From: PMG-095 sp037200885
Lineage (GTDB): Bacteria > Myxococcota_A > Polyangia > Polyangiales > Polyangiaceae
DNA: 64,000 bases
NCBI GenBank assembly: GCA_037200885.1
Contig: JBBCIN010000001.1
Location: 2,728,001 to 2,792,000, forward strand
Direction: 5' to 3'
Positions within the stretch are counted from its first letter, which is position 1; each line of letters starts with the position of its first letter. Below, in pieces: positions 26,482 to 36,374 of this stretch. A model generated the notes under the pieces. It searched no databases. It was not told the DNA's origin and was given only the letters and a program-made list of their open reading frames with translations. A program made the position numbers and the translations under genes.

Positions 26482-27759
26482 CTAGGGATTCATCTCGATG
26501 AAGTTCTGGAGCCAGGTCATGGCAGGGCGGTCCTTGCCGTTCGTATCGACCAGCCAGGCGTTGCTGCGCCACGTGGTGCCGCGAACGTAACCCCAGTAGG
26601 TGATTCCCTGCACGCTCGGGTGGTTCCAGAACATCGTGATTTCGTCCTGCATGAGCTGCGCTTGCTGCATGTCGTTGGCTTGGTCGATATCCATCTCGGT
26701 GATGTAGATGGGGAGGTGGAAGGTCGACGCGAGCTTGTCGAGATAGGTTTTGGCTTTTGCAGCGCCGATCTTGTAGACGTCGTGACCCTGCGCACCGATG
26801 GCGTCGATCGGCGCGCCCGCATCGAGCAGCTTCTGAAGCATCGAGATGAACGCGCTATTGTCGTTGTCGTATTCGATGATGTTGAAGTCGTTGATCAGCA
26901 AAATCCTGCCCGGACAATACTCCCGCGCCCACTGGAAGCCCTGCAAAACCCAATCGAAACCGGTCTTGCCGGCCCCGCCCATGCCAGCGCGGTAGGGCGC
27001 TGGGTTGTGACCCGGCTCGTTTACGACGTCGATCATCGCCGTCTTTGGGTAGCGGTCGCAGAACGCCTTGATCCATGCCGGAGCCACCGTCATCACGTTG
27101 CTGGCGGTGACCCACGACGGCTGCTCGGTCGCCCAAAAGAAGCAGTGACCCTTGAAGACGATCTGGTGATCGAGGGCGTACTGGTACACTTTGTCCACCG
27201 GATCCCAGACCCAGTCGTCCGGCCCGTTCGGTTGGACGAATCCCCATTTGCTGTTTGCCTCCATCGTGACTTGTTGCCAGCGATCGGCAAAGTCAGTTTG
27301 GATGTCCTTGTTCTTGGACGAGATATTGCCGATGTACTTTTTCAGCACGCCGGTGCTCGCGCCGCCCGCGCCGGCGCCTGACGTGGCGCCCGCGCTTCCG
27401 GCCTGTCCGCCCGCGCCCGGCGCGCCAGCCGCATTCCCGCCGCCTTGCCCGCCCGCATCGAAGCCGCCTGCGCCTGCCGCACTCTGACCGCCTGTGCCCG
27501 TCTGCGCCGCACCCGCCGCGCCACCGCTGGTGGCTGCGCTCAGGCCACCGGTGCCTGCGCTGAGGCCGCCCCCGCCTGCGCTGCTCGGTGACGCGGGCCT
27601 CGCGCCGCCGCTTCCTCCGCTCGGAGAACCCGCACTGGAAGGCGCTGGCGCTGCCCCCGCGCTGTTCGGCGAGCCGTCAGCGCGCTTTTCGGCTCCGCTC
27701 GAACAAGCAGCAACGAGAGCGACGCCGAGGATCGAACAAAGACGAAGGTCACGTGCCAT
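26482..27759 (-). CDS. GH10 endo-beta-1,4-xylanase lipoprotein
   Basis: A 425-residue protein. The lipoprotein signal has Cys19 (LVAACSS), followed by about 115 residues of Gly/Ala/Ser linker. The catalytic GH10 domain starts near residue 140: GHCFFWATEQPSWV (the usual HxLxWH region), DVVNEPG with acid/base Glu248, and IYITEMDIDQ with nucleophile Glu355. ITYWGYVRGTTWR near the end is also typical. The domain is somewhat shorter than standard GH10. It is expected to cut the xylan backbone outside the cell while tethered to the membrane surface. It is monocistronic, convergent with the RND operon. Confidence 0.92.
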   Translation of the reverse strand: MARDLRLCSILGVALVAACSSGAEKRADGSPNSAGAAPAPSSAGSPSGGSGGARPASPSSAGGGGLSAGTGGLSAATSGGAAGAAQTGTGGQSAAGAGGFDAGGQGGGNAAGAPGAGGQAGSAGATSGAGAGGASTGVLKKYIGNISSKNKDIQTDFADRWQQVTMEANSKWGFVQPNGPDDWVWDPVDKVYQYALDHQIVFKGHCFFWATEQPSWVTASNVMTVAPAWIKAFCDRYPKTAMIDVVNEPGHNPAPYRAGMGGAGKTGFDWVLQGFQWAREYCPGRILLINDFNIIEYDNDNSAFISMLQKLLDAGAPIDAIGAQGHDVYKIGAAKAKTYLDKLASTFHLPIYITEMDIDQANDMQQAQLMQDEITMFWNHPSVQGITYWGYVRGTTWRSNAWLVDTNGKDRPAMTWLQNFIEMNP

Positions 27760-27952
27760 GCAAGCACCGTTGGGATGGGCGCGCGCGTGCGCGGGTGATG
27801 CCCCGACCCTTACAGTGCTGAAGCGCAGCCAGGAATAGTCAGAAAGTCATCGATCGCGCGCGATACGCGTTCGACGCCTCACGACACAGCGACGGGTGCT
27901 TTCGAGAAACGGTGACGCCATCGATTCGACTCATGGCGACGAGCTTCGCCGT

Positions 27953-29587
27953 TCAGTGCGCCATCGTGATCAAGTCGCTGTAGTCCGAGATCGTAAACGA
28001 GCCGTCACCTCGGCGCGGACCGACCGGTACGAGGCCGTAGAAATCCCCGCTGAACTCGTCCAGATAGCCGGTCGCGCTGGTCGCCGCGTCAGTGGTCGCG
28101 AAGCTGCCGTGCGTCTCCACACGCCAGTAGTAGGAAGCGCCCGGATCCAGCGCGAAGCCGTCATTGACCACCTTCGGCATCTTGAAGGACTTCTTGGTCG
28201 TGACCACGAAGAGACCGTCGGTCCGCAGCGCGCTGTTGTCCGGTTGCCTGAACGCAACGACGTAGAGGCCTGCGCTGCCCGCGCCGCCCTGAAATGAGAA
28301 GACCGTGTTCGAGTCCACTTTGTCTTTCGAGCTAGCTGGCATTTCGGTGAGCAGAGTAGCGGGCTTGGGTATGCTCACGCTGATCCCGGAGACCCCCGCG
28401 GCCAGCGTGTCTTTGTGCGCGACGGCATAAGCGCCGTAGTAAGCGTCGCCTTCGTCGGAAGAGCCTTCGGAGGCGGAAAAGATCACGCTACTGTTCGCGA
28501 TCGTAGGCACCAAGTAGGAGAAGGTTGCGGGGCCGTTATCTTGGGCCAGGGTCATGATGGCATTGGACGTGAACTGCAGAAACACGCCGTTCGCCCGCGT
28601 CTTGCCGCCGTTGGCGGTCACCGTTCCGGCAATGTTGCCAGAGGCGATCGTCTTCGCCGACATGTCTAAGGTCACCATACTGTGGTTGGTACTGAGCCCA
28701 TCCAGCGCGACGAGTTGTTTGTCATAAGCGTAGTAGCCGGTGGGTACTCCGGCGGTCGCTTGCCAAATCAAGCCGTGAGCGGTCTCGGACGCCGTGCCCA
28801 AGCCGCGCCAATAGACGGAAATGCCATCGTAACCTCCGGCACTGGCGTCGGTAAACTCGTCGGATCCGTCGGGCCCGCCCATCGCGATGGTCATCGTGCG
28901 CGTACCGGTCAAGGTGGCGCTCGCGTTCGATGGGATGATGTCCAGGTTGCCGCTGTGCAATTCCAAGCCCGCGTAGACCTGCAGTGTGGGATCGCGCCGC
29001 GTGAGCCCTTGAAATACCCAGCCGAAGTGCTCGCCGTCGTAATTATCGGGAAATTCTACGGTCAAACTGACATCGTATTCAGGCGCCACGTCGTCGATGA
29101 CGAATGCGCCGAGCTCGTCCGTTGTCACCAGCGTCCCATCGATTTCGACCGGCACGTTGCCTAGTTTGCGTCCCCAATAGTCGATCACGTGGCCGTGCAC
29201 GGAGCTGCCCTGCGGCGCTTCGCCGCCTGCTCCCGCGTCGGCCACGGCACCGCCAGTGCCGTTTCCGCTGCCCCCGCCGGTCGTCATGCTGCCTCCGTTC
29301 GCGCCGCTGCCGGAGTTGCCAGCGTTGCCGGTGGTACCGCCTTGACCGTTCCCTGAGCTGCCGGCAGTCATCGCTGCACCGCCGCCGTTGACGACCGAAC
29401 CACCAGTTCCGTTATCGCCAGCGGCGTCATCGCCCGCACCGCCTGGAGCGGGGCCCTCATGCAGATCTTCGATGCCGAGCACGCTGCTGCAGGCCGCCAA
29501 CGCGAGGAGCGTCGCGAAGGGTGCCAAGCGAGTGAGACTTCGCGTGTGCAGCTTGCTGCTCGCCGCGAATTTCAGTTTGCGATCCAT
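27953..29587 (-). CDS. Lipoprotein with carboxypeptidase-regulatory-like domain
   Basis: A 544-residue lipoprotein (signal ending LLALAACSS, then SVLGIEDL), with a Gly/Asn-rich linker to about residue 125. A CarboxypepD-regulatory-like beta-sandwich follows (SSVHGHVIDYWGRKLGNVPV, LVTTDELGAFVIDDVAPEY). The rest is beta-rich without a known motif. SSVLGIEDL-type starts are frequent in myxobacterial surface lipoproteins. Its ATG overlaps the upstream stop by one base (TGATG), so it is coupled to the TPR/PEGA-like gene. It lies between two hemicellulase genes, so a carbohydrate-binding or surface-assembly role is inferred but not shown. Confidence 0.75.
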   Translation of the reverse strand: MDRKLKFAASSKLHTRSLTRLAPFATLLALAACSSVLGIEDLHEGPAPGGAGDDAAGDNGTGGSVVNGGGAAMTAGSSGNGQGGTTGNAGNSGSGANGGSMTTGGGSGNGTGGAVADAGAGGEAPQGSSVHGHVIDYWGRKLGNVPVEIDGTLVTTDELGAFVIDDVAPEYDVSLTVEFPDNYDGEHFGWVFQGLTRRDPTLQVYAGLELHSGNLDIIPSNASATLTGTRTMTIAMGGPDGSDEFTDASAGGYDGISVYWRGLGTASETAHGLIWQATAGVPTGYYAYDKQLVALDGLSTNHSMVTLDMSAKTIASGNIAGTVTANGGKTRANGVFLQFTSNAIMTLAQDNGPATFSYLVPTIANSSVIFSASEGSSDEGDAYYGAYAVAHKDTLAAGVSGISVSIPKPATLLTEMPASSKDKVDSNTVFSFQGGAGSAGLYVVAFRQPDNSALRTDGLFVVTTKKSFKMPKVVNDGFALDPGASYYWRVETHGSFATTDAATSATGYLDEFSGDFYGLVPVGPRRGDGSFTISDYSDLITMAH

Positions 29588-30567
29588 CAGAAACTCCCTC
29601 GCACGAACGCAGCGCCCGGGCCGACGCCCAGTGCCACGGTTTTTTCCTGGCTGGACCCCGCCGTGAACCAGAGCACCGCGCCGCCCGCGAGCGCGACACC
29701 GCCGACGATGAACGCGACGGTGGCCACCGAGGCCTTGGATTCCGCGGACGCGCGCGCGTCCAGGCTGTCTTGGCTACACCCGTAGGGATACGCGGTGCAC
29801 TTGCTCTTCGCGTCCGACCACTTGGACGACGCGCTGATTCCGAACACGGTGCCGATGCCGAGGCCTACGATGCCCGCGGCGCCGACCACGATGCCCGCCG
29901 TGCGTTGCGCGGAGCCAGAGTGCGCAGCGGGCTCGGGGGGCGGAGCCTCGACGGGTTTTGCCGCGGGGGCGACGGTGTCGGTTGTCAGCGGCTCGAGCGC
30001 GGGTACTTCGACGGCAAGCTTCGCCGCGTCCGTGATTTGCACGGTGGACGACCATTTCTGCTTGCCGGGAGCGACGGCTTCGATCGTGTGCGGTCCGGGA
30101 TCGACCGGGATCGGCGAACCGAGCTCGGCAGGTTGAACGGGCAGCCCGTCGCGACGGATCTCGAGACCACTCGCTTCTTCGCTGCCGCCCATCGCGCGAA
30201 TGGTCAGCATGCTCAGGCGTGACTCCAACGCTGCCGCGCGCTCGGTGGCGAGATCTTGACGAACCTTCGAGCCAGAGGCGCGTGCGAGCGGAATGGCCTC
30301 GCGGTATTCGGCCCAGGCGCTCGCTGTCTTGCCCAGCTTTTCGTAGCACTCGGCCAAGTTGAGCAAGGTCCCGAGGCCAGGATCGAGCTGCTGACTGGCC
30401 TCGAACTTGGGACATGCTTCGGCGTACTTGCCACTGGCAGCCAGCGAACGGCCGGCGTTGAAAAGCGCCTCAGCCGCCGCTCGGTTGCTCGCTCCGCCGC
30501 TCTGGGCGCCGGCAGCTTGAGTCAGGAACAACGCTAGGGCACCCGCAAACAGAGATATCCGCCTCAC
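29587..30567 (-). CDS. TPR protein with PEGA-like domain and C-terminal membrane helices
   Basis: A 326-residue protein from GTG 30567, which puts the signal peptide (RRISLFAGALALFLTQAAGA) at the N-terminus; the frame is open to 30627. Residues about 28-95 form TPR-like helices (ALFNAGRSLAASGKYAEAC, LLNLAECYEKLGKTASAW). A PEGA-like beta domain follows (GLEIRRDGLPVQPAELG, PGPHTIEAVAPGKQKW), then a Pro/Ala linker and two hydrophobic segments (GIVVGAAGIVGLGIGTVFGI and VAFIVGGVALAGGAVLWF). This build is abundant in Polyangiales; its function is unknown. It is translationally coupled to the downstream lipoprotein. Confidence 0.78.
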   Translation of the reverse strand: MRRISLFAGALALFLTQAAGAQSGGASNRAAAEALFNAGRSLAASGKYAEACPKFEASQQLDPGLGTLLNLAECYEKLGKTASAWAEYREAIPLARASGSKVRQDLATERAAALESRLSMLTIRAMGGSEEASGLEIRRDGLPVQPAELGSPIPVDPGPHTIEAVAPGKQKWSSTVQITDAAKLAVEVPALEPLTTDTVAPAAKPVEAPPPEPAAHSGSAQRTAGIVVGAAGIVGLGIGTVFGISASSKWSDAKSKCTAYPYGCSQDSLDARASAESKASVATVAFIVGGVALAGGAVLWFTAGSSQEKTVALGVGPGAAFVRGSF

Positions 30568-30711
30568 CCCATTTGGGTATCGCAACGGCGCATCCAGGAC
30601 AAGAGCGGAATCAGTTTCGCGAGGCAAAGTCGCGATCGCGCCGCAGATCTCGACTCTGCCTATTGGGCCAGGCTTTCGTTACCGCGTCGATTCACTGAGC
30701 CTCTAGGGTTT

Positions 30712-32664
30712 TTACTTCGCGACCGAAGGCTCGATGGTCAGAAATAGCACTCCCGGCGAACTGAGGCTGAAGGTCTTGCTGAAGCTCGCGCCGCACAGCG
30801 CGTGGCCCACCGGTTCGGCGGGCGAGTCCATGGCGCTACGCAGCGCCGCCCAATCACTGGCGCTCATGTTGTCCATGGTCTTGCGGCCCCCGGTATCCCA
30901 AGTGGTGAACGAGTTGCCGTGGGCATCGTCGACGCGATACGCCGTGACGTCGTAAGCGTTGGTCGGATTCATGCCCGAGACAGTGATGCCGATGTCCTGA
31001 GCTTTGCCGACCTCGTAGTACATGTCATCGGGGTAGCCGGCGCCCGGGTTCTGACCGTTGTACAGGATCACCTCTACGCCGCCGGTCTTGGTGTTGCGTG
31101 AGGCCATGCCGCCCACGTTGGCCGAGCCATCGACCGTGAGCGACAATTGCTCGTCACCCATGCCAGCGAGGAACTTGTACGCGTTGTAGGCGGGCTTCTT
31201 GATGCTCTCCCGGTTCAGCAAACCCATGGCTCCGATGAACGGGTTTTTCTCGGCGGCGTAGTCGGCTTGATCCGAGTAACCTTCGTCGAACACGTCCGAC
31301 AGGGTCCACCAGGCGTAGGTGATGGGGAAACGCCTGCCGTCCTTGGCGCAGCGCTGCGCGATGTTGGAATACGTCTGCGCGACGAACGCGGCACCCTGGC
31401 TCGTTTCCTGCGGCTCCCACGCCGGCTCGTCTGCACCGCCCAAGAGGCCGAACTCCCAGGTGGGTCCGAACTCCGTGACCGCGATCTGCACCGAGTTCTT
31501 GCCGTAGCTATCGAGCAGATCGAGCCCTTTGAAATACCCGCCGACCGAACCGTCGAGGAAGCTCCAGGTATGGAAGCTGAAGAAGCCGAGCGGGGCGCCA
31601 GTGTTCTTGATGTGGTCGAGGAAGTGAATGCCGGCTTGGGAGTTGTCAGTCAGCTCGACCGACTGGCTCGACACCGGACCGCCCATGCGGCCGTTGGGCA
31701 GCACGGCCTGTACGCCGGCCGCAGCCTTGTCGTACAACTTGAAGTAGTCGTCGAGTGATCCCTTCCAGAACTTCCCGCTGCAGCACTCGGGTTCGTTCCA
31801 CACCTCGAAGTACCAAGTGTTCACCACGTCTGCGCCGTAGCGCTGCACGCTGTGCGCGACGAAATTCTGCACGAGCGCTTGCCAGCGGTCGTAGTCTTTC
31901 GGCGGCGAAACGATCATCTTCCAATCGAAGACGGTCTGCGAGGGGTCGGCCGCCAGCGCGGACGGCATCGATGCCAGCTCGACGATCGGCGCGACGTGGT
32001 TCTGGGTCAAGAAGTCGAAGATGATGTCCGAGCGCGTGAAATCGTAGACCGGGGTGCCCGTGCTGTCCTCTTTGTAGATCCCGATGTCGTCGTGGAACAG
32101 GCCATGCGCGCGCACGCTCTTGAGCTCGAGATTCGCGACGGCATCGATGGTTTGAGCTTTGAGCGCTTCGGACCAGCGGATCCCGTCGTGGTTGAGCTTG
32201 TCCTGGGCTTGGAACGCGGCTGGGAGCTGGCTCTGGTTCAGGTACAGCCCGAGCCGCCCGAGACCGAACGTCGTCCAGAAGTGCGGCAAGGCGCCCAACG
32301 ACGAGGTACCCGCGCTCACCTTGAGAGCGACCCTGCTGACGTCGTCCGTCGGAAAGCCGCCCTGGCATGCCACGGTCTCGATTGGGGGCGCGCCGCCTAT
32401 CGGCATCACGAAGGCCCCGCCGCTGCCGCTCGCTCCACCGCTCACGAAGGCTCCGCCGCTGGCGCTGGCACCGCCACTGCCGGCGCTGAGCGCCCCGCCG
32501 CTGCCGCTCGTCATCGGCGCTCCAGCCGCGCCCGCATTGACACCGGGGCCGACGGCATTCGGACCGTCCTGGCTGCAACCGCTCACTGCCGACGCTAGCG
32601 GAATGATCAGAAGGCCAATCGTGTTTGAGCGCAGGAAAGAAAGAATCGTCGATCGACCGTCCAT
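30712..32664 (-). CDS. GH39-type beta-xylosidase-like lipoprotein
   Basis: A 650-residue protein with lipobox AVSGC (Cys30) and a Gly/Ala/Ser linker of about 60 residues. The catalytic domain matches GH39: WYFEVWNEPE with acid/base Glu291 and QIAVTEFGPTWE with nucleophile Glu398. The C-terminal beta region (VILYNGQNPGAGYPDD, PTNAYDVTAYRVDDAHGN) is the usual accessory beta-sandwich. Members hydrolyse xylo-oligosaccharides from the non-reducing end. It probably works with the GH10 enzyme at 26.5 kb. The gene has its own upstream interval of 340 bp shared with the divergent 2OG-oxygenase gene. Confidence 0.88.
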   Translation of the reverse strand: MDGRSTILSFLRSNTIGLLIIPLASAVSGCSQDGPNAVGPGVNAGAAGAPMTSGSGGALSAGSGGASASGGAFVSGGASGSGGAFVMPIGGAPPIETVACQGGFPTDDVSRVALKVSAGTSSLGALPHFWTTFGLGRLGLYLNQSQLPAAFQAQDKLNHDGIRWSEALKAQTIDAVANLELKSVRAHGLFHDDIGIYKEDSTGTPVYDFTRSDIIFDFLTQNHVAPIVELASMPSALAADPSQTVFDWKMIVSPPKDYDRWQALVQNFVAHSVQRYGADVVNTWYFEVWNEPECCSGKFWKGSLDDYFKLYDKAAAGVQAVLPNGRMGGPVSSQSVELTDNSQAGIHFLDHIKNTGAPLGFFSFHTWSFLDGSVGGYFKGLDLLDSYGKNSVQIAVTEFGPTWEFGLLGGADEPAWEPQETSQGAAFVAQTYSNIAQRCAKDGRRFPITYAWWTLSDVFDEGYSDQADYAAEKNPFIGAMGLLNRESIKKPAYNAYKFLAGMGDEQLSLTVDGSANVGGMASRNTKTGGVEVILYNGQNPGAGYPDDMYYEVGKAQDIGITVSGMNPTNAYDVTAYRVDDAHGNSFTTWDTGGRKTMDNMSASDWAALRSAMDSPAEPVGHALCGASFSKTFSLSSPGVLFLTIEPSVAK

Positions 32665-33004
32665 TGACTGCTTTCTATCGTAACTTCCGCGCGCGGCTAC
32701 GCCTTTCGCGATCTCGACGGGGCCGCGTGTTCATTCACGAGTCGGGTACGCAAGTACGCTGCAATTTTAGCCGCTCTGTGCAGCGAGCGGTGAGGAGCGA
32801 GCGGTGAGGATAGAGTCTTTCCTCCCAATGCCGCCGAAGGCTGGGACGACGCGCGCCGTGACGCTTGACCATCAAAAACATTTCGTCGCTCTTTGCTGAG
32901 CGGCGGTCTGTTTGCACCCCTTCCGCCGCCGCTCTCAACTCGCTTGGAATCCGGCGCATGGCTTTTGGGATTGAGCCTGCGCGTGAAGTCGGTAACGCTT
33001 CAGA
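32665..33004. promoter_or_regulatory. Divergent intergenic region with small tandem duplication
   Basis: This 340-bp gap lies between the divergent GH39 and oxygenase genes and must hold both promoters. A perfect 14-bp tandem duplication (agcgagcggtgagg) occupies 32782-32795 and 32796-32809. A modestly AT-rich stretch (gcaattttag) precedes it at 32761-32770. No gene and no clear promoter consensus could be assigned. Confidence 0.5.
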
Positions 33005-33613
33005 ATGCCGATGGGGACGACGACCGGGTCGAATCACTTCCCGACCACGATCTTCCAACAGGAAGTGCCCGACTTCGCACACGAGAACGAGAAGCTCTAC
33101 CGTCTAGCCAAGCGCCTTCAGGCGGAGGACCCGGGCGGGATCCGGCGTTCCAATCTGGAAGGTTGGCACAGCTCGGACGCTTTCGACATTCGCGATCTAC
33201 CCGAGCTGGCGGAGGTGCAAAAGGTGATCATCGAGACGGCCGCGCTGATCACCGAAGGAATGGGCTTCAACGGGCTCGGGACAGCGCTCTCCGCGGCTTG
33301 GTTCACCGTGAGTCCGGCGGGTGCGTCGAACCTTCGGCATTGCCATCCTCGCTCGTTCTTGAGCGGAGCCTACTATATTAAGGTTCCGCCAGGCTCGAGC
33401 CCGATTTGCTTCCACGATCCCCGCCCGGTCAAGCTTCACGCCACTCCGGCGAGCGGCGCCTTCCAAGTAACTCCGTACACGACCGAGGCGATCAATTGCC
33501 AGGTTCGAGAGAGCCTGCTCGTGATTTTCCCGGGCTGGCTCGATCACAGCGTTCCACCGCATCGAGCGGAGGGCGAGCGAGTGGTCTTGAGCTTCAACTT
33601 CGTCGCTCTTTGA
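33005..33613 (+). CDS. Putative 2OG-Fe(II) oxygenase (TIGR02466 type)
   Basis: A 202-residue protein; ATG 33005 and ATG 33011 are both possible starts. It resembles the 2OG-FeII_Oxy_5 family: the iron-site region HCHPRSFLSGAYYIKVP, followed by a distal FPGWLDHSVPPHR with the second His, and VVLSFNF. An Arg that would bind 2-oxoglutarate is in the R-A-E-G-E-R stretch. Such enzymes hydroxylate unidentified substrates, often proteins or small molecules, in the cytoplasm (no signal peptide). It is surrounded by secreted hemicellulase genes, though no direct link is visible. Confidence 0.8.
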   Translation: MPMGTTTGSNHFPTTIFQQEVPDFAHENEKLYRLAKRLQAEDPGGIRRSNLEGWHSSDAFDIRDLPELAEVQKVIIETAALITEGMGFNGLGTALSAAWFTVSPAGASNLRHCHPRSFLSGAYYIKVPPGSSPICFHDPRPVKLHATPASGAFQVTPYTTEAINCQVRESLLVIFPGWLDHSVPPHRAEGERVVLSFNFVAL

Positions 33614-33847
33614 CTGGATCGGGAACGTTTTCTACTCACGTTTGGCCGGATCAGGAGCTCTGCGCGCGCAGCGCCTCGTTTGGAGTCGAGCGATTGTAAA
33701 TCGGGTCTTCAATGCGTGCCGCTCGTGATCACTCCGCCGAACTTTCCGGGGCTCGCTACGTGTAGCGATGGAACCGTGCACTGAACGGCGATTACCGCGT
33801 CGGAGCACGCTTGACCCGTGCAGCAGCGCCCGCCTAGCGTACCGGCG

Positions 33848-36235
33848 ATGCAGCTCGACGCCGCCTCCCGCGCCGGCGCGGGCACCTCGACCAAAGAGAG
33901 CAGGGCGAGGACTCGGGGTCACCTAGCAGCTGCGTTCGTAGCCGTTGCGGCGTCGACCTTGATGACGTGGCCGTTGGCGCTCCGCGCGGGGCATCGAGTG
34001 CTCCGCGCGGGGTACTTCTGGGATGCTTACACCAATGCCATGATCATGGGCAGCCGCGTGGACGCCGTGTTCGGGCGCGCTGCCCTATCGCTCTACGACG
34101 ACTATTTCTTTGCGCCTCTGCCGCATTCGATCGCGTTCAACGAGAACCTGTTCGGGTTGTCGCTGCTGTTCGCTCCGTTCTACTTGCTGAGCGAAAATCC
34201 GCTTTGGGCGTACAACCTCACTCTGCTGCTGTCGCTCGCCCTCTCGGTGTTCTTTACGTACTTGCTCGTTTTGCGGCTGACGCGCAGCGGGCACGCCGGC
34301 GTGGTCGCAGGCGTGGCCTTCGCCTTCTGCCCGTATGTGCTGTTCGAGATCGGGCGCATCCAGCTGGTCGCGACGCAGTGGATCCCTGCCTGCTTTCTTT
34401 TGCTGCATCGCGCATTGGAAGGACAGCGTCGACGCGACATCATCGGGTTCTGGCTGTGCTTGCTGCTGCAGATCGGAACCTGCCTCTACTATGCGATGTT
34501 CATGCTGCCGCTATTGACGTTGGCCGGCGGCGTGCTGCTCGTGAGGCGGCGTCCCCCGCTTAGATTCTTAATCTGGTTCGGAGCCTGCGCGGTCTGCGCC
34601 GGACTCGTGGCGCTCGCGATGGTGTATCCGTACTTCTCGGCGCGACACGATTTCAATCTGCAGCGCAGCGCCTCCTTCGCCTCTAGCTACGACGGTCAGT
34701 TTGCCTTCTTCACGAACGTGCCGGAGACCAATCGCACGTTGATCGGCATGCAGCACCCGGACACGCAACCGGGCGCGCACGAGGAGATCGCGTTTCCTGG
34801 TTTCTCGGTCTTGCTGCTCGCGTTCCTGGCGTTGGCAATTCCCGTCTCGCGCACACTGCGACGTGCCGGCGCGAAACAGCTGCTGGTCACCAGCCTGCTC
34901 TGGTTCGCGCTAACGCTCGCCGCCGGCTGTTACGCCGTGCTCGAGCACAGCATGCTCTCGGGTGCGCTCGTCTTTGGCGCTGGCGCCTGGCTGCTCTCGC
35001 GTCGCCGACTGCCTCAGCCCTTCGGCGCGGCAACGGGCCTCTACTTTGCGCTGCTCTTGCTGGCGATCGCTCTGTTCTTGGGGCTGAAGCCCGCGACCTG
35101 GAACGGCGCTGCGGTCCGGGGGCTGTACTATTACCTCTACACTTATTGCCCTGGGTTCGACGGGATCCGCAAGGTGAGCCGGCAAGCCGTGCTGACGACC
35201 TTCGTGCTCTGCATCCTCGCGGGCTTCGGTGGCAGTTGGCTATTCTCGAAGCTGCGCCATCCGGCGGCGCGCGTCCTCGGCTCGGCGCTCTTGCTGGGTG
35301 CGATCTGCTACGAGCTCCGGTGCTTCCCGCATCCGATCGAGCGCGTATGGGGCGGAGACGAGGTTCCGGCGGTCCTGCGCTTTGCCGCTTCGCTACCGGC
35401 CCGCGACTTGATCGCGTCCATGCCCCAAAGCGAAGGGCGCTGGCGATTCGGTGGGGACGAAGGAATGGCGCTCCACAATTACCTCGCGCTTTATCACCGG
35501 CATCGCTTCGTCAATGGCCAGTCGAGCTTTCAACTCCCGGTCACCGAATTGGCGAGGAGCGCGCTCGAGCAACTCCCCGATGACGGAGCGCGCCGAACGT
35601 TGCTCTCGATGGGGACCCGCCACGTGATCATCTTCGGTGATGATCTGCCGCCGGGGCGCGAGGATCTCCCTGCCCAGCTCGCCGCGCGGCCGGCCGAATA
35701 TCGCCGCATCTTCCAGCAGGGATCTCACAGCATGTTCACGCTGCAAGGGGGGGACGACCCAACGCTCGAGCTGCTCGAACCCCCGGCGTTGCCTGTTTCC
35801 GCGCAGCTGGTTCCGACGGCCGAACTGCGCGCCCGGTCCGCGCTCGAACCCGAGGGCGCGGGCTTCGCCGTGGACGGCGACGAGGACACCTTTTGGAGCA
35901 GCGGGCGCTTTCAGGAGCCGGGTCAAGCCTTCGAGGTCGGGCTCAGCGAGCCTCGCCCGATCGTCGCGCTCGAGATCGACGCCCCCGGACGAGTGATGGA
36001 CGTCCCCGTGTCGTATCGGCTGAGCGCAGCCAATGGTGGGGAGGACCTGGGCGTGGTTGCCGAGCAAAGCGTGCTGCGCTTTTATCGCGCGCAGATCTTC
36101 TCACCCGAGAAGTTCGTGTTCCGCGTGGTCTTCCCGCGTCCCATCCTTGCCGATCGCTTCTGGCTCACGGTGGAGCAGCCGGTCCCTGGACACTACTTCG
36201 CGGTTCACGAGCTTCGCCTCTACGCGGTACCGTAA
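33848..36235 (+). CDS. Polytopic membrane protein with C-terminal discoidin-like domain
   Basis: A 795-residue protein from ATG 33848 (GTG 33818 is possible). About 11 hydrophobic helices fill residues 25-480. An acidic Asp in the first loop (GYFWDAYTNAMIMGS) and long periplasmic loops are reminiscent of GT-C fold glycosyltransferases and YfhO-like proteins. The last ~130 residues (FAVDGDEDTFWSSGRFQEPG, then FEVGLSEPRPIVALEIDAPG) form a discoidin/F5-8 type C-like beta-sandwich, usually a carbohydrate-binding fold. It is likely an inner-membrane protein acting on lipid-linked glycans. The HTTM gene follows 139 bp downstream on the same strand, so they may be cotranscribed. Confidence 0.75.
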   Translation: MQLDAASRAGAGTSTKESRARTRGHLAAAFVAVAASTLMTWPLALRAGHRVLRAGYFWDAYTNAMIMGSRVDAVFGRAALSLYDDYFFAPLPHSIAFNENLFGLSLLFAPFYLLSENPLWAYNLTLLLSLALSVFFTYLLVLRLTRSGHAGVVAGVAFAFCPYVLFEIGRIQLVATQWIPACFLLLHRALEGQRRRDIIGFWLCLLLQIGTCLYYAMFMLPLLTLAGGVLLVRRRPPLRFLIWFGACAVCAGLVALAMVYPYFSARHDFNLQRSASFASSYDGQFAFFTNVPETNRTLIGMQHPDTQPGAHEEIAFPGFSVLLLAFLALAIPVSRTLRRAGAKQLLVTSLLWFALTLAAGCYAVLEHSMLSGALVFGAGAWLLSRRRLPQPFGAATGLYFALLLLAIALFLGLKPATWNGAAVRGLYYYLYTYCPGFDGIRKVSRQAVLTTFVLCILAGFGGSWLFSKLRHPAARVLGSALLLGAICYELRCFPHPIERVWGGDEVPAVLRFAASLPARDLIASMPQSEGRWRFGGDEGMALHNYLALYHRHRFVNGQSSFQLPVTELARSALEQLPDDGARRTLLSMGTRHVIIFGDDLPPGREDLPAQLAARPAEYRRIFQQGSHSMFTLQGGDDPTLELLEPPALPVSAQLVPTAELRARSALEPEGAGFAVDGDEDTFWSSGRFQEPGQAFEVGLSEPRPIVALEIDAPGRVMDVPVSYRLSAANGGEDLGVVAEQSVLRFYRAQIFSPEKFVFRVVFPRPILADRFWLTVEQPVPGHYFAVHELRLYAVP

Positions 36236-36374
36236 CTCCTACCGCGACATCCGATGTCGTCTGTGCTGCCAAGGTGTGCCACGGGCACCAGCGTTTGCAG
36301 CCGTTCGCGCAGGGTTTGCCCCGGCCCCGCTTGCCTGCAGCGTGGATCGGATCTTGCTCGGTTCCGATGGCGAG

